Shown piece by piece: positions 1 through 7,605 of a stretch of DNA of 7,941 nt (position 1 is the first letter of the stretch; the number at the start of each line of letters is the position of its first letter). This DNA comes from Deltaproteobacteria bacterium. GTDB taxonomy: Bacteria > Myxococcota_A > UBA796 > UBA2385. The translations under genes were made by a program, and so were the position numbers. The notes below the pieces were generated by a model. The model saw only the letters and a program-made list of their open reading frames with translations, was not told the origin of the DNA and ran no database searches. Location of the stretch: NCBI GenBank assembly GCA_003694325.1, contig RFKJ01000676.1:1-7941 (forward strand). The letters are read 5' to 3'.

Positions 1-1091
1 CGCGTCGGCGGAGCGCGCCGACAGGCCGAGCAGGTCGTCGTTCAACCAGGCCCGCACGGTCAGGCCGGCACGCCACACCACCGACCCGGGTGCGGTGTAG
101 ATGTCGTAGGGGTGCTCGACCTGGTAGGGCGTCTCGGCGCCCACCTCGCCGTGCAGCCGGACGTCGATCCGGTCGGGCGAGGAGACGAGGAGCCCCAGGC
201 CCCCGGTCAGCGACAGGGCATCGCCCTGGGTCACCAGCACGGAGCGGGAGGTCGCCAGCACGTCGGGCAGGTACAGGCCGCTGGGGATGTCCTGCCACGA
301 CCGGTAGCCGGCGCGGGCCGACAGGTCGACGGCCAGCGCCAGGTCATGGCGCTGCACCGGGAAGAACTCGGTGCCGACGCGGGCGTCGAGTCGGTTGGCC
401 GGGTGCACCGGCGCGCCCGCGGTGAGGATGGTGCCATCCGCGTCCCGCAGCGGCACCGGCACGCTGAACGCCCGGTCGAAGCTGAGGTCGAGGTAGGGGT
501 GGTTGCTGCGCCGGTGGGTGGACCAGGCGCTGCGCAGGTGCAGGGCGTCGGCCCCAGGGCCGCCGCCTCGGCGGCCGTCGTCGGTCACCCGGTGGAAGTT
601 GGACCGGTCCTGGAACCGGTAGCCGGCCTCCAGCACCCACGACGTGCGGATCCCCCGGTCGGGAAGCAGGCGGCTGTGGAAGGGCGCCACCCGGACCAGC
701 AGCAACGGCCCGGCCAGGCCCCCGCCGTGGACCACGGGCGGGGGCTCGATGGACGGGGTGCCCAGCATGCTGCCGTTGTCCAGCGTCGGGTCGAAGACCA
801 TCTCGTGGGCTTCGGACCACGCCAGGCGTTCATCGAGGACCACGGGCAGCTCCAGCCCCAGCGCCACGGCCCGGGCCGGGCTGTAGCCGAGCTCCAGGGT
901 GAGGTCGTGCCGCGCAGGTGGCCGCGCCCCACGACGGTGTCGCCCTGGAGCAGGCGAAGCTCCTCCCCGTGGGCGTCGTAGGCGAGGGCGGCGACGCCGC
1001 GCAGCGGGTCCGGCAGCTCGGTGGCCTCGGCCGCGCGGGCGCCGGGGACGCACAGCAGGAGGCTGGCCAGGAGCGGGGCGGGCACGAGCAT
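1..1091 (-). CDS. Secreted, probably outer-membrane beta-barrel-like protein; apparent frameshift, 3' end outside window
   Basis: The ATG at 1091-1089 opens a Sec-type signal peptide (MLVPAPLLASLLLCVPGARA, likely cut near ARA-AEA). The first frame gives sensible protein to about residue 61 (GDTVVGRGHLRG, 911-909). It then becomes Trp/Arg/Pro-rich nonsense and stops at 585. A second frame starting at GAC 906-904 (DLTLELGYSPARAVALGLEL) stays open and protein-like to base 1, about 300 more residues, so one base appears to be missing between about 935 and 907. The second part has alternating hydrophobic/polar stretches and aromatic turns (VLEAGYRFQDRSNFHR, DLALAVDLSARAGYRSW, SLTGGLGLLVSSPDRIDVRL), which looks like an outer-membrane barrel of the porin or OmpA-like type. 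I cannot name the family. It lies 59 bp after the response regulator gene and has its own promoter-like sequence. Good coding character on both sides of the break points to a recent lesion or a sequencing error, not an old pseudogene. Confidence 0.78.
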
Positions 1092-1124
1092 GGTGTCCAG
1101 GGGCGGGGAGGGTCGGCCGTGGGC

Positions 1125-1150
1125 AGCCTATGGGCCGTCGGACGGCAGGG

Positions 1151-1154
<4 letters not shown>
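1125..1154 (-). promoter_or_regulatory. Predicted housekeeping-type promoter of the barrel-like gene, with a dyad in its spacer
   Basis: On the minus strand TTGACC (1154-1149) matches the -35 consensus TTGACA at five of six bases. It is followed after 18 bp by TAGGCT (1130-1125), which keeps the key T, A and final T of a -10 box. The box ends 34 bases before the ATG at 1091. The -35 overlaps the stop codon of the upstream response regulator gene. The spacer holds a perfect dyad, GCCGTC-G-GACGGC (1134-1146), which could be an operator or the stem of a weak hairpin after the regulator gene. This is a motif match only. Confidence 0.45.
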
Positions 1155-2596
<1,442 letters not shown>

Positions 2597-2629
2597 GACG
2601 ATGCCTCGCGGGATCGGGGGTGGGCCGAC

Positions 2630-2635
2630 AGCCTA
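2630..2635 (-). promoter_or_regulatory. Possible -10 box of the response regulator gene
   Basis: TAGGCT followed by G lies on the minus strand 34 bases before the GTG start. This is the same heptamer at the same distance as upstream of the barrel-like gene. No good -35 hexamer is seen 16-18 bp upstream (an 18-bp spacer gives CGCGCA), so the call rests on the recurrence of the box and its position. Confidence 0.3.
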
Positions 2636-2731
2636 AGCCGCAACCGGCCGTCCTGCGCGTGCGGTCCGCCGTCGGTCCGGCGGCCGGAGCCTTGCGCGGC
2701 CCTCCTGCGCGCGTGGCGCGCCCCCAGCAGC

Positions 2732-2737
2732 TATCCT
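2732..2737 (+). promoter_or_regulatory. Possible -10 box for the tlpA-like/barrel operon
   Basis: TATCCT in the context GCTATCCTG closely resembles GCTACCCTG upstream of the vWA gene. It lies 102 bases before the ATG at 2840, which would give a leader of about 95 bases. No recognisable -35 hexamer is present at the usual distance, so this is tentative. Confidence 0.25.
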
Positions 2738-2762
2738 GCCCGCGCCCGACGGTGTCTCGCGG

Positions 2763-2790
2763 GTCGCAGCGGTCGAAGACGGGCTGCGAC
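2763..2790. promoter_or_regulatory. Perfect 8-bp-arm inverted repeat upstream of the tlpA-like gene (operator or leader hairpin)
   Basis: GTCGCAGC (2763-2770) and GCTGCGAC (2783-2790) are exact reverse complements separated by 12 bases, with arm centres 20 bp apart, about two helical turns. Inside the spacer GTC (2772-2774) and GAC (2778-2780) can pair across a GAA triloop, so as RNA it would form an 8-bp stem, a small internal loop and a 3-bp tip. It could be a dimeric regulator site serving either divergent gene, or a structure in the tlpA leader. No T-run follows, so it is not a standard terminator. Confidence 0.5.
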
Positions 2791-2839
2791 GTGGTCGTCT
2801 GCGGGGCATCATGGCCGTCCACCCATCGCTGGAGCCCCC

Positions 2840-3436
2840 ATGCCGCGCCTGCTCTCCTCCCTCTCCACCCTCCTCGTCCTGGGCCTCGGCTCCCCCACCA
2901 CCGCGCCGGCTGCGGTCGGCGCGGGCCTCCTGGCGGCGGGCCTGGCGATGGCGCCCGCCTCGGCCCGGGCCGCGGGGGATGTCGCCCCCGGGTTCACCCT
3001 CAAGAACCTCAACCCCCGGGCCACCGGCTACGACGTCGTCGACCTCGGCGAGCTGCGGGGCAAGGTGGTGCTGCTCAACTTCTGGGCGACCTGGTGCGGC
3101 CCCTGCAAGCTGGAGATGCCCCACCTGCAGGACATCTACAGCGACCTCGGCGACCAGGGCCTGGTCGTCGTGTCGGTGTCCATCGACGACGCGCGCGACA
3201 AGAGCCAGATCAAGCCGGTGATCATGAGCAAGCGCCTCAGCTTCCCGGTGGTCCACGACCAGGACACCTCGGTGGTCAACCAGTACAACCCGACGAAGAC
3301 CCTGCCCTTCACGGTGCTCATCGACCGCGATGGCCGCATCGCCCAGGTCCACCAGGGCTACAATCCCGGCGACGAGAGCACCCTCCGCGCCGAGGTGGAG
3401 GCGCTGCTCTCCCAGCCAGCCACCCCGGGCGACTGA
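2840..3436 (+). CDS. TlpA/ResA-like periplasmic thiol-disulfide oxidoreductase (thioredoxin fold)
   Basis: This 198-residue exported thioredoxin-fold protein has an unusually long N-terminal region of about 44 residues with two hydrophobic stretches, ending in a likely signal-peptidase site (SARAA). The redox motif is FWATWCGPCK, with C86 and C89 as catalytic cysteines. It is followed by the typical strand SVSIDD (112-117) and the cis-proline loop TLPFTVLIDRDG (P156). The spacing and the WCGPC sequence match the AhpC/TSA-Redoxin-type TlpA family, which usually keeps partner cysteines reduced or handles disulfides outside the cytoplasm. The ATG at 2840 is preceded by GGAG (2831-2834) at five bases, which fixes the start. 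Its stop abuts the start of the barrel gene, so the two are translationally coupled. The substrate is not shown by the sequence; the two-cysteine barrel encoded next is the obvious candidate. Confidence 0.92.
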   Translation: MPRLLSSLSTLLVLGLGSPTTAPAAVGAGLLAAGLAMAPASARAAGDVAPGFTLKNLNPRATGYDVVDLGELRGKVVLLNFWATWCGPCKLEMPHLQDIYSDLGDQGLVVVSVSIDDARDKSQIKPVIMSKRLSFPVVHDQDTSVVNQYNPTKTLPFTVLIDRDGRIAQVHQGYNPGDESTLRAEVEALLSQPATPGD

Positions 3437-5173
3437 GTGGGTCTCCTTCGAACAACGTGGTGGGCCGCCGCGCTGGCCCTGCTGCCGTGGTCGCGGCCGG
3501 CGGCGGCCTGGGAACTGGTCGGCACCGGTCCGCTGGCCGGCGCCACCGTGCAGCTCACCGACGATGCCGAGCTGCGCTACTACTTCGTCGACGAGAGGCT
3601 GGAGGGCTTCGAGGATCGCCGGATCCACGACTACGTCGAGCAGGTCAACCGGCTCAACGCCATGCTCAGCCAGCGGTGGGACAACGGCGATGGCCTCAGC
3701 CTGAACCTCCAGCTCGACGAGGTCGCGCTGTTCAGCAACCGCTACCGCCTGGACGGCGTGCTCTACCACTCCTGGCAGCTCTACGACCCCACGGTGCTGT
3801 CGCCGTGGCCCGACGCCCTCGTCGAGTTCGAGAAGCTCGGTCTGCAGTACCGGGGACGCTTCGGCGAGCTGGCCCTGGGGGACACCTACGCCAGCTTCGG
3901 GCGCGGCATCGCCTTGAACATCAAGAAGAACACCGACATCGATATCGACACCTCCATCCGGGGGGCGCGGCTGGTCTTGGGTCGCCGGGACACGCTGCTC
4001 ACCCTGGTCAGCGGGCTGAGCAACCGGCAGCAGATCAGCCAGGACCAGCCCAACCTCTCCATCTCCCGGGACGTGTCCCACATGGTCTCCGGCCTGCGGG
4101 TGGAGCGCCACGGCCTCGGCCCGGTCGACCTGGGGACCCATGGCGTCGTCTACCGGTTCGGGCGCGACGAAGCCGCCGACCTCGACCCCTTCCTGCGGTA
4201 CGCCGAGCCGCTGGACGCCGCCGTCGTCGGCGCCTCCGCCGATGCCTGGGGCCTTGGGGGCGTCGACGTCTCGGTGGAGGGAGACCTGTTCGCCTACCTC
4301 AGCCCGGACATGGTGGGGGAGGTGGACGATGGCAGCTTCCAGACCCGGTACGGCTATGCCGCCTATGCCTCGGCGAGCGCCTACCCCGGGCGGGCGGTCG
4401 TGCTGGTGGAGGCCAAGTCGACCCGCGACACCGAGCGCATCAACAGCTTCGTCGCCGCCGACAACTGGGAGGTCGCGGCGGTCCCGACCCTGGAGTACGA
4501 GCGGGTCATCACCGAGGACTCCACCGCGGCGGTGAACAGCAACGACATCCACGGGGGGCGGGTCCGGGTCGACTATTCCCTCGACGACGGGCTGTTCATC
4601 CCCTACCTGTCGGTGCTCGGCCTGCGGGATCTCGACACCTCGGGGCTGCACTTCAACCGCTCGCCCGAGTCCATCGGCCACCTGGTCGCCGGGATGACCG
4701 TGGCCGGGTCGGGGATCACCTCGCAGCTCAACCTCGGCGCCCGCGTCGACGTCCGGGACGACCGCGCCGAGGGCATGGATCGGCTGCTGCACCTCGACGG
4801 CGATCTCTCGGTTCCCCTGGGGAGCCGGGACCACGTCGAGCTGGCGGTCTCGATCAAGCAGTTCTCCTGGGGAGACAACGTCCAGCAGCAGTCCGACTTC
4901 ATGGAGATGGAGAACGGCCTGGTCTGGGGCCACGGCGAACACTGGCTGTTCGCCATCTACCAGGACTGGTCCGACAACCCGCTGGTCACCAGCCAGGGCA
5001 ACCTCGGCGAGGATCTCTACGGCGCCGCCGAGGTCACCTGGAAGCCGGGACCCAACGCCTCGCTGCGGGCCTTCTTGGGGGCGTACAAGGCGGGCATCCG
5101 GTGTTCGGGCGGACAGTGCCGCTCGCTGCCGGGCTTCGAAGGGGCGCGGCTGGCCTGGACCAGCACGTTCTGA
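3437..5173 (+). CDS. DUF6029-like outer-membrane beta-barrel protein, coupled to the TlpA-like gene
   Basis: This 578-residue protein starts at a GTG directly after the TGA of the tlpA-like gene. It has no clear ribosome site of its own, so translation probably depends on coupling. Residues 1-24 form a signal peptide (MGLLRTTWWAAALALLPW, then AAA-W). The rest is a long series of amphipathic strands and ends WTSTF, with a terminal Phe typical of substrates of the BAM outer-membrane assembly machinery. The segment GDTYASFGRGIALNIKKN (148-165) with IDTSIRGARL after it resembles the conserved core I associate with DUF6029-family proteins; that name is from memory and not searched. The only cysteines are C556 and C561 in a CSGGQC loop just before the final strand. 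It may form a channel or a surface barrel; transport function is unknown. The family name is moderately certain, outer-membrane location more so. Confidence 0.88.
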   Translation: MGLLRTTWWAAALALLPWSRPAAAWELVGTGPLAGATVQLTDDAELRYYFVDERLEGFEDRRIHDYVEQVNRLNAMLSQRWDNGDGLSLNLQLDEVALFSNRYRLDGVLYHSWQLYDPTVLSPWPDALVEFEKLGLQYRGRFGELALGDTYASFGRGIALNIKKNTDIDIDTSIRGARLVLGRRDTLLTLVSGLSNRQQISQDQPNLSISRDVSHMVSGLRVERHGLGPVDLGTHGVVYRFGRDEAADLDPFLRYAEPLDAAVVGASADAWGLGGVDVSVEGDLFAYLSPDMVGEVDDGSFQTRYGYAAYASASAYPGRAVVLVEAKSTRDTERINSFVAADNWEVAAVPTLEYERVITEDSTAAVNSNDIHGGRVRVDYSLDDGLFIPYLSVLGLRDLDTSGLHFNRSPESIGHLVAGMTVAGSGITSQLNLGARVDVRDDRAEGMDRLLHLDGDLSVPLGSRDHVELAVSIKQFSWGDNVQQQSDFMEMENGLVWGHGEHWLFAIYQDWSDNPLVTSQGNLGEDLYGAAEVTWKPGPNASLRAFLGAYKAGIRCSGGQCRSLPGFEGARLAWTSTF

Positions 5174-5396
5174 GCCCCGGGGGGAGCGCGACCGGCGTGG
5201 AGACCACGGACGCCCGCGTCGCGACCGGCCGTCGGGCCGGGAAGCCCGCCGCTCTCCGGCGTGTCCTTCGACCGCCGGCCCCGCGGTCCCGGTTCGTCGA
5301 CCCCGCGCCCTTTGCGAACCGCTTGCAGATCCCGCCGGGAGATCGGCTACATGCCCGGCGACCCTCCCCCTCTCCCACCATCCCCGAGTTCCGCCC
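5174..5396. other. Intergenic region between the barrel and discoidin-like genes
   Basis: These 223 bases contain no credible gene. They hold two GC-rich inverted repeats (5225-5240 and GACCGC-N7-GCGGTC at 5270-5288) and, close to the next gene, a weak TTGCAG (5323-5328) followed by CGGCTAC (5344-5350). The last heptamer also occurs in the promoter of the vWA gene. No convincing promoter pair is seen. Confidence 0.6.
5225..5240 (+). terminator. GC-rich hairpin after the tlpA-like/barrel operon
   Basis: CCGGCC and GGCCGG are perfect complements around a GTCG loop, 51 bases after the barrel stop codon. There is no following T-run, so it is at best a non-canonical terminator or an mRNA 3'-end stem. 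Such short GC palindromes are frequent by chance at this base composition. Confidence 0.25.
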
Positions 5397-6332
5397 ATGA
5401 ACGCCGCTCGCGTCGGTCTCGCCGCCTCCCTGCTCATCGTCCCCGGGCTGGCCATGGCTCGGCCGGTCCAGATCGCCGGTGCCACCGCCAGCTCGACCTA
5501 CCCGCCGCAGGAGGGCACCTCCTACGAAGCCCGGAACCTCTACGACCGCAAGGTCGCCACCGCCTGGTTCGAAGGGGACGACGGCAGCGGGCTCGGGGCC
5601 TGGGTCGAGCTGGACCTCGGGGGGCCCCACACCCTCACCGGGCTGCGGATCTGGAACGGCTACTGGCTGACCTGGGACATGTGGCAGCGCAACAACCGGG
5701 TCAAGAACCTCGAGGTGGAGACCGCCGACGGCCAGGAATTCAGCTTCGAGCTGACCGACGAGATGAAGCCGGAGGACATCCGCTTCCCGAAGGCGGTGAC
5801 CACCGACCGCCTGAAGTTGCGGATCAAGGGGATCCACAAGGGCAACACCTTCAACGACACGGCGATCAGCGAGATCCAGGTGCTCGACGACCAGCCGCCG
5901 GAGTTCGTCGTCCCGACCGGCTTCCAGGCCAGCTCGACCTACCCTGAGGACGGCGACGGGGACTACGAGGCCGAAAACCTCGCCGACGGCATCCTCGACA
6001 GCATGTGGTGCGAGGGGGACAAGGAAGGGGATGGCACCGGCCAGTGGGTGCAGGAGGACTTCGGCGCTCCCACCCGGGTGTCGAAGCTGGTGATCTACAA
6101 CGGCAACGCCTTCAGCTTCAGCAGCTTCATGAAGGCCAACAGCGCCACCGCCGCCACGCTGACCTTCTCCGATGGCAGCACCGAGTCGATCGCCATCAAG
6201 CCGAGCATGATGAAGCAGACGATCAGCTTCACGCCCCACACCACCAGCTCGGTGCGCATCACCTTCGACACGGTTCGCCGGGGCAAGGAATTCAACGACC
6301 TGTGCATCTCGGAGGCGGTGTTCCTGCCGTAG
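5397..6332 (+). CDS. Secreted protein with two tandem discoidin/NADase-type glycan-binding-like domains
   Basis: This 311-residue protein has a signal peptide (MNAARVGLAASLLIVPGLAMA, cut about 21/22) followed by two homologous domains. Domain 1 (about 30-164) runs from ASSTYPPQEG to FNDTAISEIQVLD. Domain 2 (about 178-311) runs from ASSTYPEDGDGDYEAENL to FNDLCISEAVFLP and ends the protein. Shared landmarks are ASSTYP, YEAxNL, W-x-EGD, GxWV and K/R-G-x-x-FND-x-x-ISE. This matches the F5/8 type C (discoidin) jelly-roll architecture, in particular the variant now called NADase-type glycan-binding domain, so carbohydrate binding outside the cytoplasm is the likely role. Domain 2 has C205 and C303 where domain 1 has F58 and A156. 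No catalytic domain is attached. The ATG at 5397 has only a weak upstream GAG. It follows the barrel gene by 223 bp and is probably a separate transcription unit. Confidence 0.9.
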   Translation: MNAARVGLAASLLIVPGLAMARPVQIAGATASSTYPPQEGTSYEARNLYDRKVATAWFEGDDGSGLGAWVELDLGGPHTLTGLRIWNGYWLTWDMWQRNNRVKNLEVETADGQEFSFELTDEMKPEDIRFPKAVTTDRLKLRIKGIHKGNTFNDTAISEIQVLDDQPPEFVVPTGFQASSTYPEDGDGDYEAENLADGILDSMWCEGDKEGDGTGQWVQEDFGAPTRVSKLVIYNGNAFSFSSFMKANSATAATLTFSDGSTESIAIKPSMMKQTISFTPHTTSSVRITFDTVRRGKEFNDLCISEAVFLP

Positions 6333-6358
6333 ACCCCGGCGCCATCGCGGCGAGGGTC

Positions 6359-6376
6359 GCCGCCGCCCGCGGCGGC
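6359..6376 (+). terminator. Strong GC hairpin after the discoidin-like gene
   Basis: GCCGCCGC-CC-GCGGCGGC is a perfect inverted repeat, folding as a 7-bp stem with a four-base loop, 26 bases after the TAG stop. It is followed by G-rich rather than T-rich sequence, so it is not a canonical intrinsic terminator. It may still end or protect the transcript. Confidence 0.35.
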
Positions 6377-6434
6377 CGGTGGGGGGCGAGGGGTCCACGA
6401 GCAAGCTCCTTTCGGGGCGCCGGCGTCGGCGTGC

Positions 6435-6451
6435 TGCGTCCGAACGACGCA
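6435..6451. promoter_or_regulatory. 17-bp dyad upstream of the vWA gene, possible regulator site
   Basis: TGCGTC-CGAAC-GACGCA has perfect 6-bp arms around a five-base centre. Its midpoint is 116 bases before the ATG of the vWA lipoprotein and about 80 bases before its predicted transcription start. The 17-bp size and TGC...GCA ends have the same geometry as NtrC enhancer sites, although the inner bases differ. Which protein binds is not shown by the sequence. Confidence 0.35.
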
Positions 6452-6499
6452 ACCCTCGGTCATGTTCCGTCAGGGTGCTGGCCGAAGCGGGGGTTGGTG

Positions 6500-6529
6500 T
6501 TGAGACTGCAATGAAGGGGCGGCTACCCT
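6500..6529 (+). promoter_or_regulatory. Predicted promoter of the vWA lipoprotein gene
   Basis: TTGAGA (6500-6505) matches the -35 consensus at five of six bases. It is followed after 18 bp by TACCCT (6524-6529), which keeps the T, A and final T of a -10 box. The box ends 29 bases before the ATG at 6559, giving a short leader that contains the GGAGGA ribosome site. An overlapping sigma-54-like reading exists (TGG at 6495-6497 and TGCA at 6507-6510, with GG and GC at the required spacing), so the sigma factor is uncertain. Confidence 0.45.
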
Positions 6530-6558
6530 GGTCGGGGTGAGCCACCGCGGAGGAATGG

Positions 6559-7578
6559 ATGCGGACGACGACGAAGCTGATCCCGGTGCTGCTGTTGGCG
6601 AGCGCCTGCAAGCCGGAGCAGAACATCAGCCGGGTGATCCACAGCGACGTGTTCCTCCAGGAGCCGACCAACGAGGTCGACATCCTGTGGGTGGTGGACA
6701 ACAGCAACTCGATGGCCGACGAGCAGGAGGAGATCGCCGAGAAATTCGAGTCCTTCATCACCCACATCGAGGAGTCCAACGCCGACTTCCACATCGGCGT
6801 CATCACCACGGACCTCGATCACCCCGACCAGAACGGCAAGCTGCAGGGCGATCCGCTGTTCCTGACCCCCGAAGACGACTACGTCGAGCTGTTCCAGGAA
6901 CGCATCCAGATCGGCATCGAGGGTTCGCCCCAGGAGAAGGGCATCGACGCCGCCCTGACCGCGCTGAGCGAGCCGCTGGTCAGCAGCTACAACGCCGGGT
7001 TCCGGCGGCCGGGCGCGACCCTGTCGATCATCTACGTCTCCGACGAGAACGACTGCACCGACCGCGGGGCGCTGGCCGGCTACGAGGACGAGGTCACCGC
7101 CTGCTACGATCACAGCGACCTCCTCGTCGACGTCAAGGTGCTCATCGACGAGTACCGGCACCTGCAGCTTCAGGATGAGCGGGTGGTCGTCAGCGCCATC
7201 GTCGGTCCCGAGATCGACGAGGGCTGCGATGGGAGCAAGCCGGGCTTCCGCTACCTGGCCATGGCCGAGGCCTTCGGCGGCCTGCAGGGCAGCATCTGCG
7301 AGGCGGACTTCAGCCGGATCATGTCCGACCTCAGCCTGGAGGTGTCCGGGGTCCGGACCAGCTTCCAGCTCAGCCACGCCGCGGTGGAGGGGACCATCGA
7401 GGTGGCCGTCGGCGACTCGCTGGTGCCCGAGGATGAGACCAACGGCTGGACCTACGACCCGGAGTACTGGATGGTGTACTTCCACGGTGACGGGGTGCCG
7501 CCGCGGGGATCGACCATCACCATCACCTACGAGGTGGCCAACAGCGGCACCCAGCAGCTCGAGGACACCGGCGGCTGA
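6559..7578 (+). CDS. von Willebrand factor A domain lipoprotein
   Basis: This 339-residue protein starts at ATG 6559 behind a strong GGAGGA (6549-6554); an ATG at 6555 is in another frame. The N-terminus is a lipoprotein signal (MRTTTKLIPVLLLASAC) with C17 as the probable lipidated cysteine, so the mature protein should be membrane-anchored. The vWA domain (about 38-250) opens with VDILWVVDNSNSM, a complete MIDAS DxSxS (D47, S49, S51), continues through HIGVITTD (78-85) and the acidic strand YVSDENDC (159-166), which probably supplies the distal metal ligand. Four further cysteines (166, 182, 223, 247) could form two disulfides. A beta-rich C-terminal part (about 255-330, GTIEVAVGDSL, GWTYDP, STITITYEV) follows, and the protein ends EDTGG. 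Proteins of this layout are common in myxobacteria; metal-dependent binding to a protein or matrix partner is expected, but no partner is evident. Confidence 0.92.
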   Translation: MRTTTKLIPVLLLASACKPEQNISRVIHSDVFLQEPTNEVDILWVVDNSNSMADEQEEIAEKFESFITHIEESNADFHIGVITTDLDHPDQNGKLQGDPLFLTPEDDYVELFQERIQIGIEGSPQEKGIDAALTALSEPLVSSYNAGFRRPGATLSIIYVSDENDCTDRGALAGYEDEVTACYDHSDLLVDVKVLIDEYRHLQLQDERVVVSAIVGPEIDEGCDGSKPGFRYLAMAEAFGGLQGSICEADFSRIMSDLSLEVSGVRTSFQLSHAAVEGTIEVAVGDSLVPEDETNGWTYDPEYWMVYFHGDGVPPRGSTITITYEVANSGTQQLEDTGG

Positions 7579-7579
7579 T

Positions 7580-7602
7580 CCCCGGCCGGGGGGGCGCCGG
7601 GG
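7580..7602. terminator. Palindromic convergent gap, possible bidirectional terminator
   Basis: The 27-bp gap between the two converging stop codons contains the perfect palindrome CCCCGGCCGGGG (7580-7591). It also has a longer fold in which CCCCGGC (7580-7586) pairs with GCCGGGG (7596-7602). The position between converging genes favours a transcription end in both directions. No T-run is present on either strand, so mechanism and efficiency are uncertain. Confidence 0.4.
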
Positions 7603-7605
7603 CGT

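Larger units (their letters stand above)
2597..2839. other. Divergent intergenic region between the response regulator and tlpA-like genes
   Basis: These 243 bases lie between outward-facing starts and contain no plausible gene. Open frames that cross the region are Arg/Pro-rich extensions of neighbouring frames. It holds the candidate -10 boxes for both directions (2630-2635 minus, 2732-2737 plus), an 8-bp-arm dyad (2763-2790), and a weak sigma-54-like match on the plus strand (2681-2696). Confidence 0.7.

Noticed and set aside
112..981. Plus-strand open frame of 289 codons
   Set aside because: It is the antisense of the second-frame part of the barrel-like gene, and its amino-acid use is not protein-like.
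2663..2684. GGTCCG repeated at 11-base spacing upstream of the tlpA-like gene
   Set aside because: Only two short copies, of simple GC-rich composition; too weak to call a regulatory repeat.
2620..5400. Long plus-strand open frame (926 codons) overlapping the tlpA-like and barrel genes
   Set aside because: Its product is Arg/Pro/Gly-rich out-of-frame sequence, while the other plus-strand frames give clear thioredoxin and barrel proteins.
2633..5485. Very long open frame on the minus strand (950 codons) opposite the tlpA-like and barrel genes
   Set aside because: It is codon-aligned antisense of genuine genes. Lack of stops follows from high GC; the product is Val/Gly/Asp/His-rich with no domain, signal or sensible start.
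5034..6809. Minus-strand open frame of 591 codons opposite the discoidin-like gene
   Set aside because: Composition is low-quality antisense and it overlaps a gene with strong domain evidence on the plus strand.
6523..7485. Minus-strand open frame of 320 codons opposite the vWA gene
   Set aside because: Codon-aligned antisense of the vWA reading frame, with no independent motif or ribosome site.
7579..7605. Possible G-quadruplex in the G-rich convergent gap
   Set aside because: Only two runs of three or more G are present, so a standard four-run quadruplex is not supported; the palindromic fold is the better explanation.
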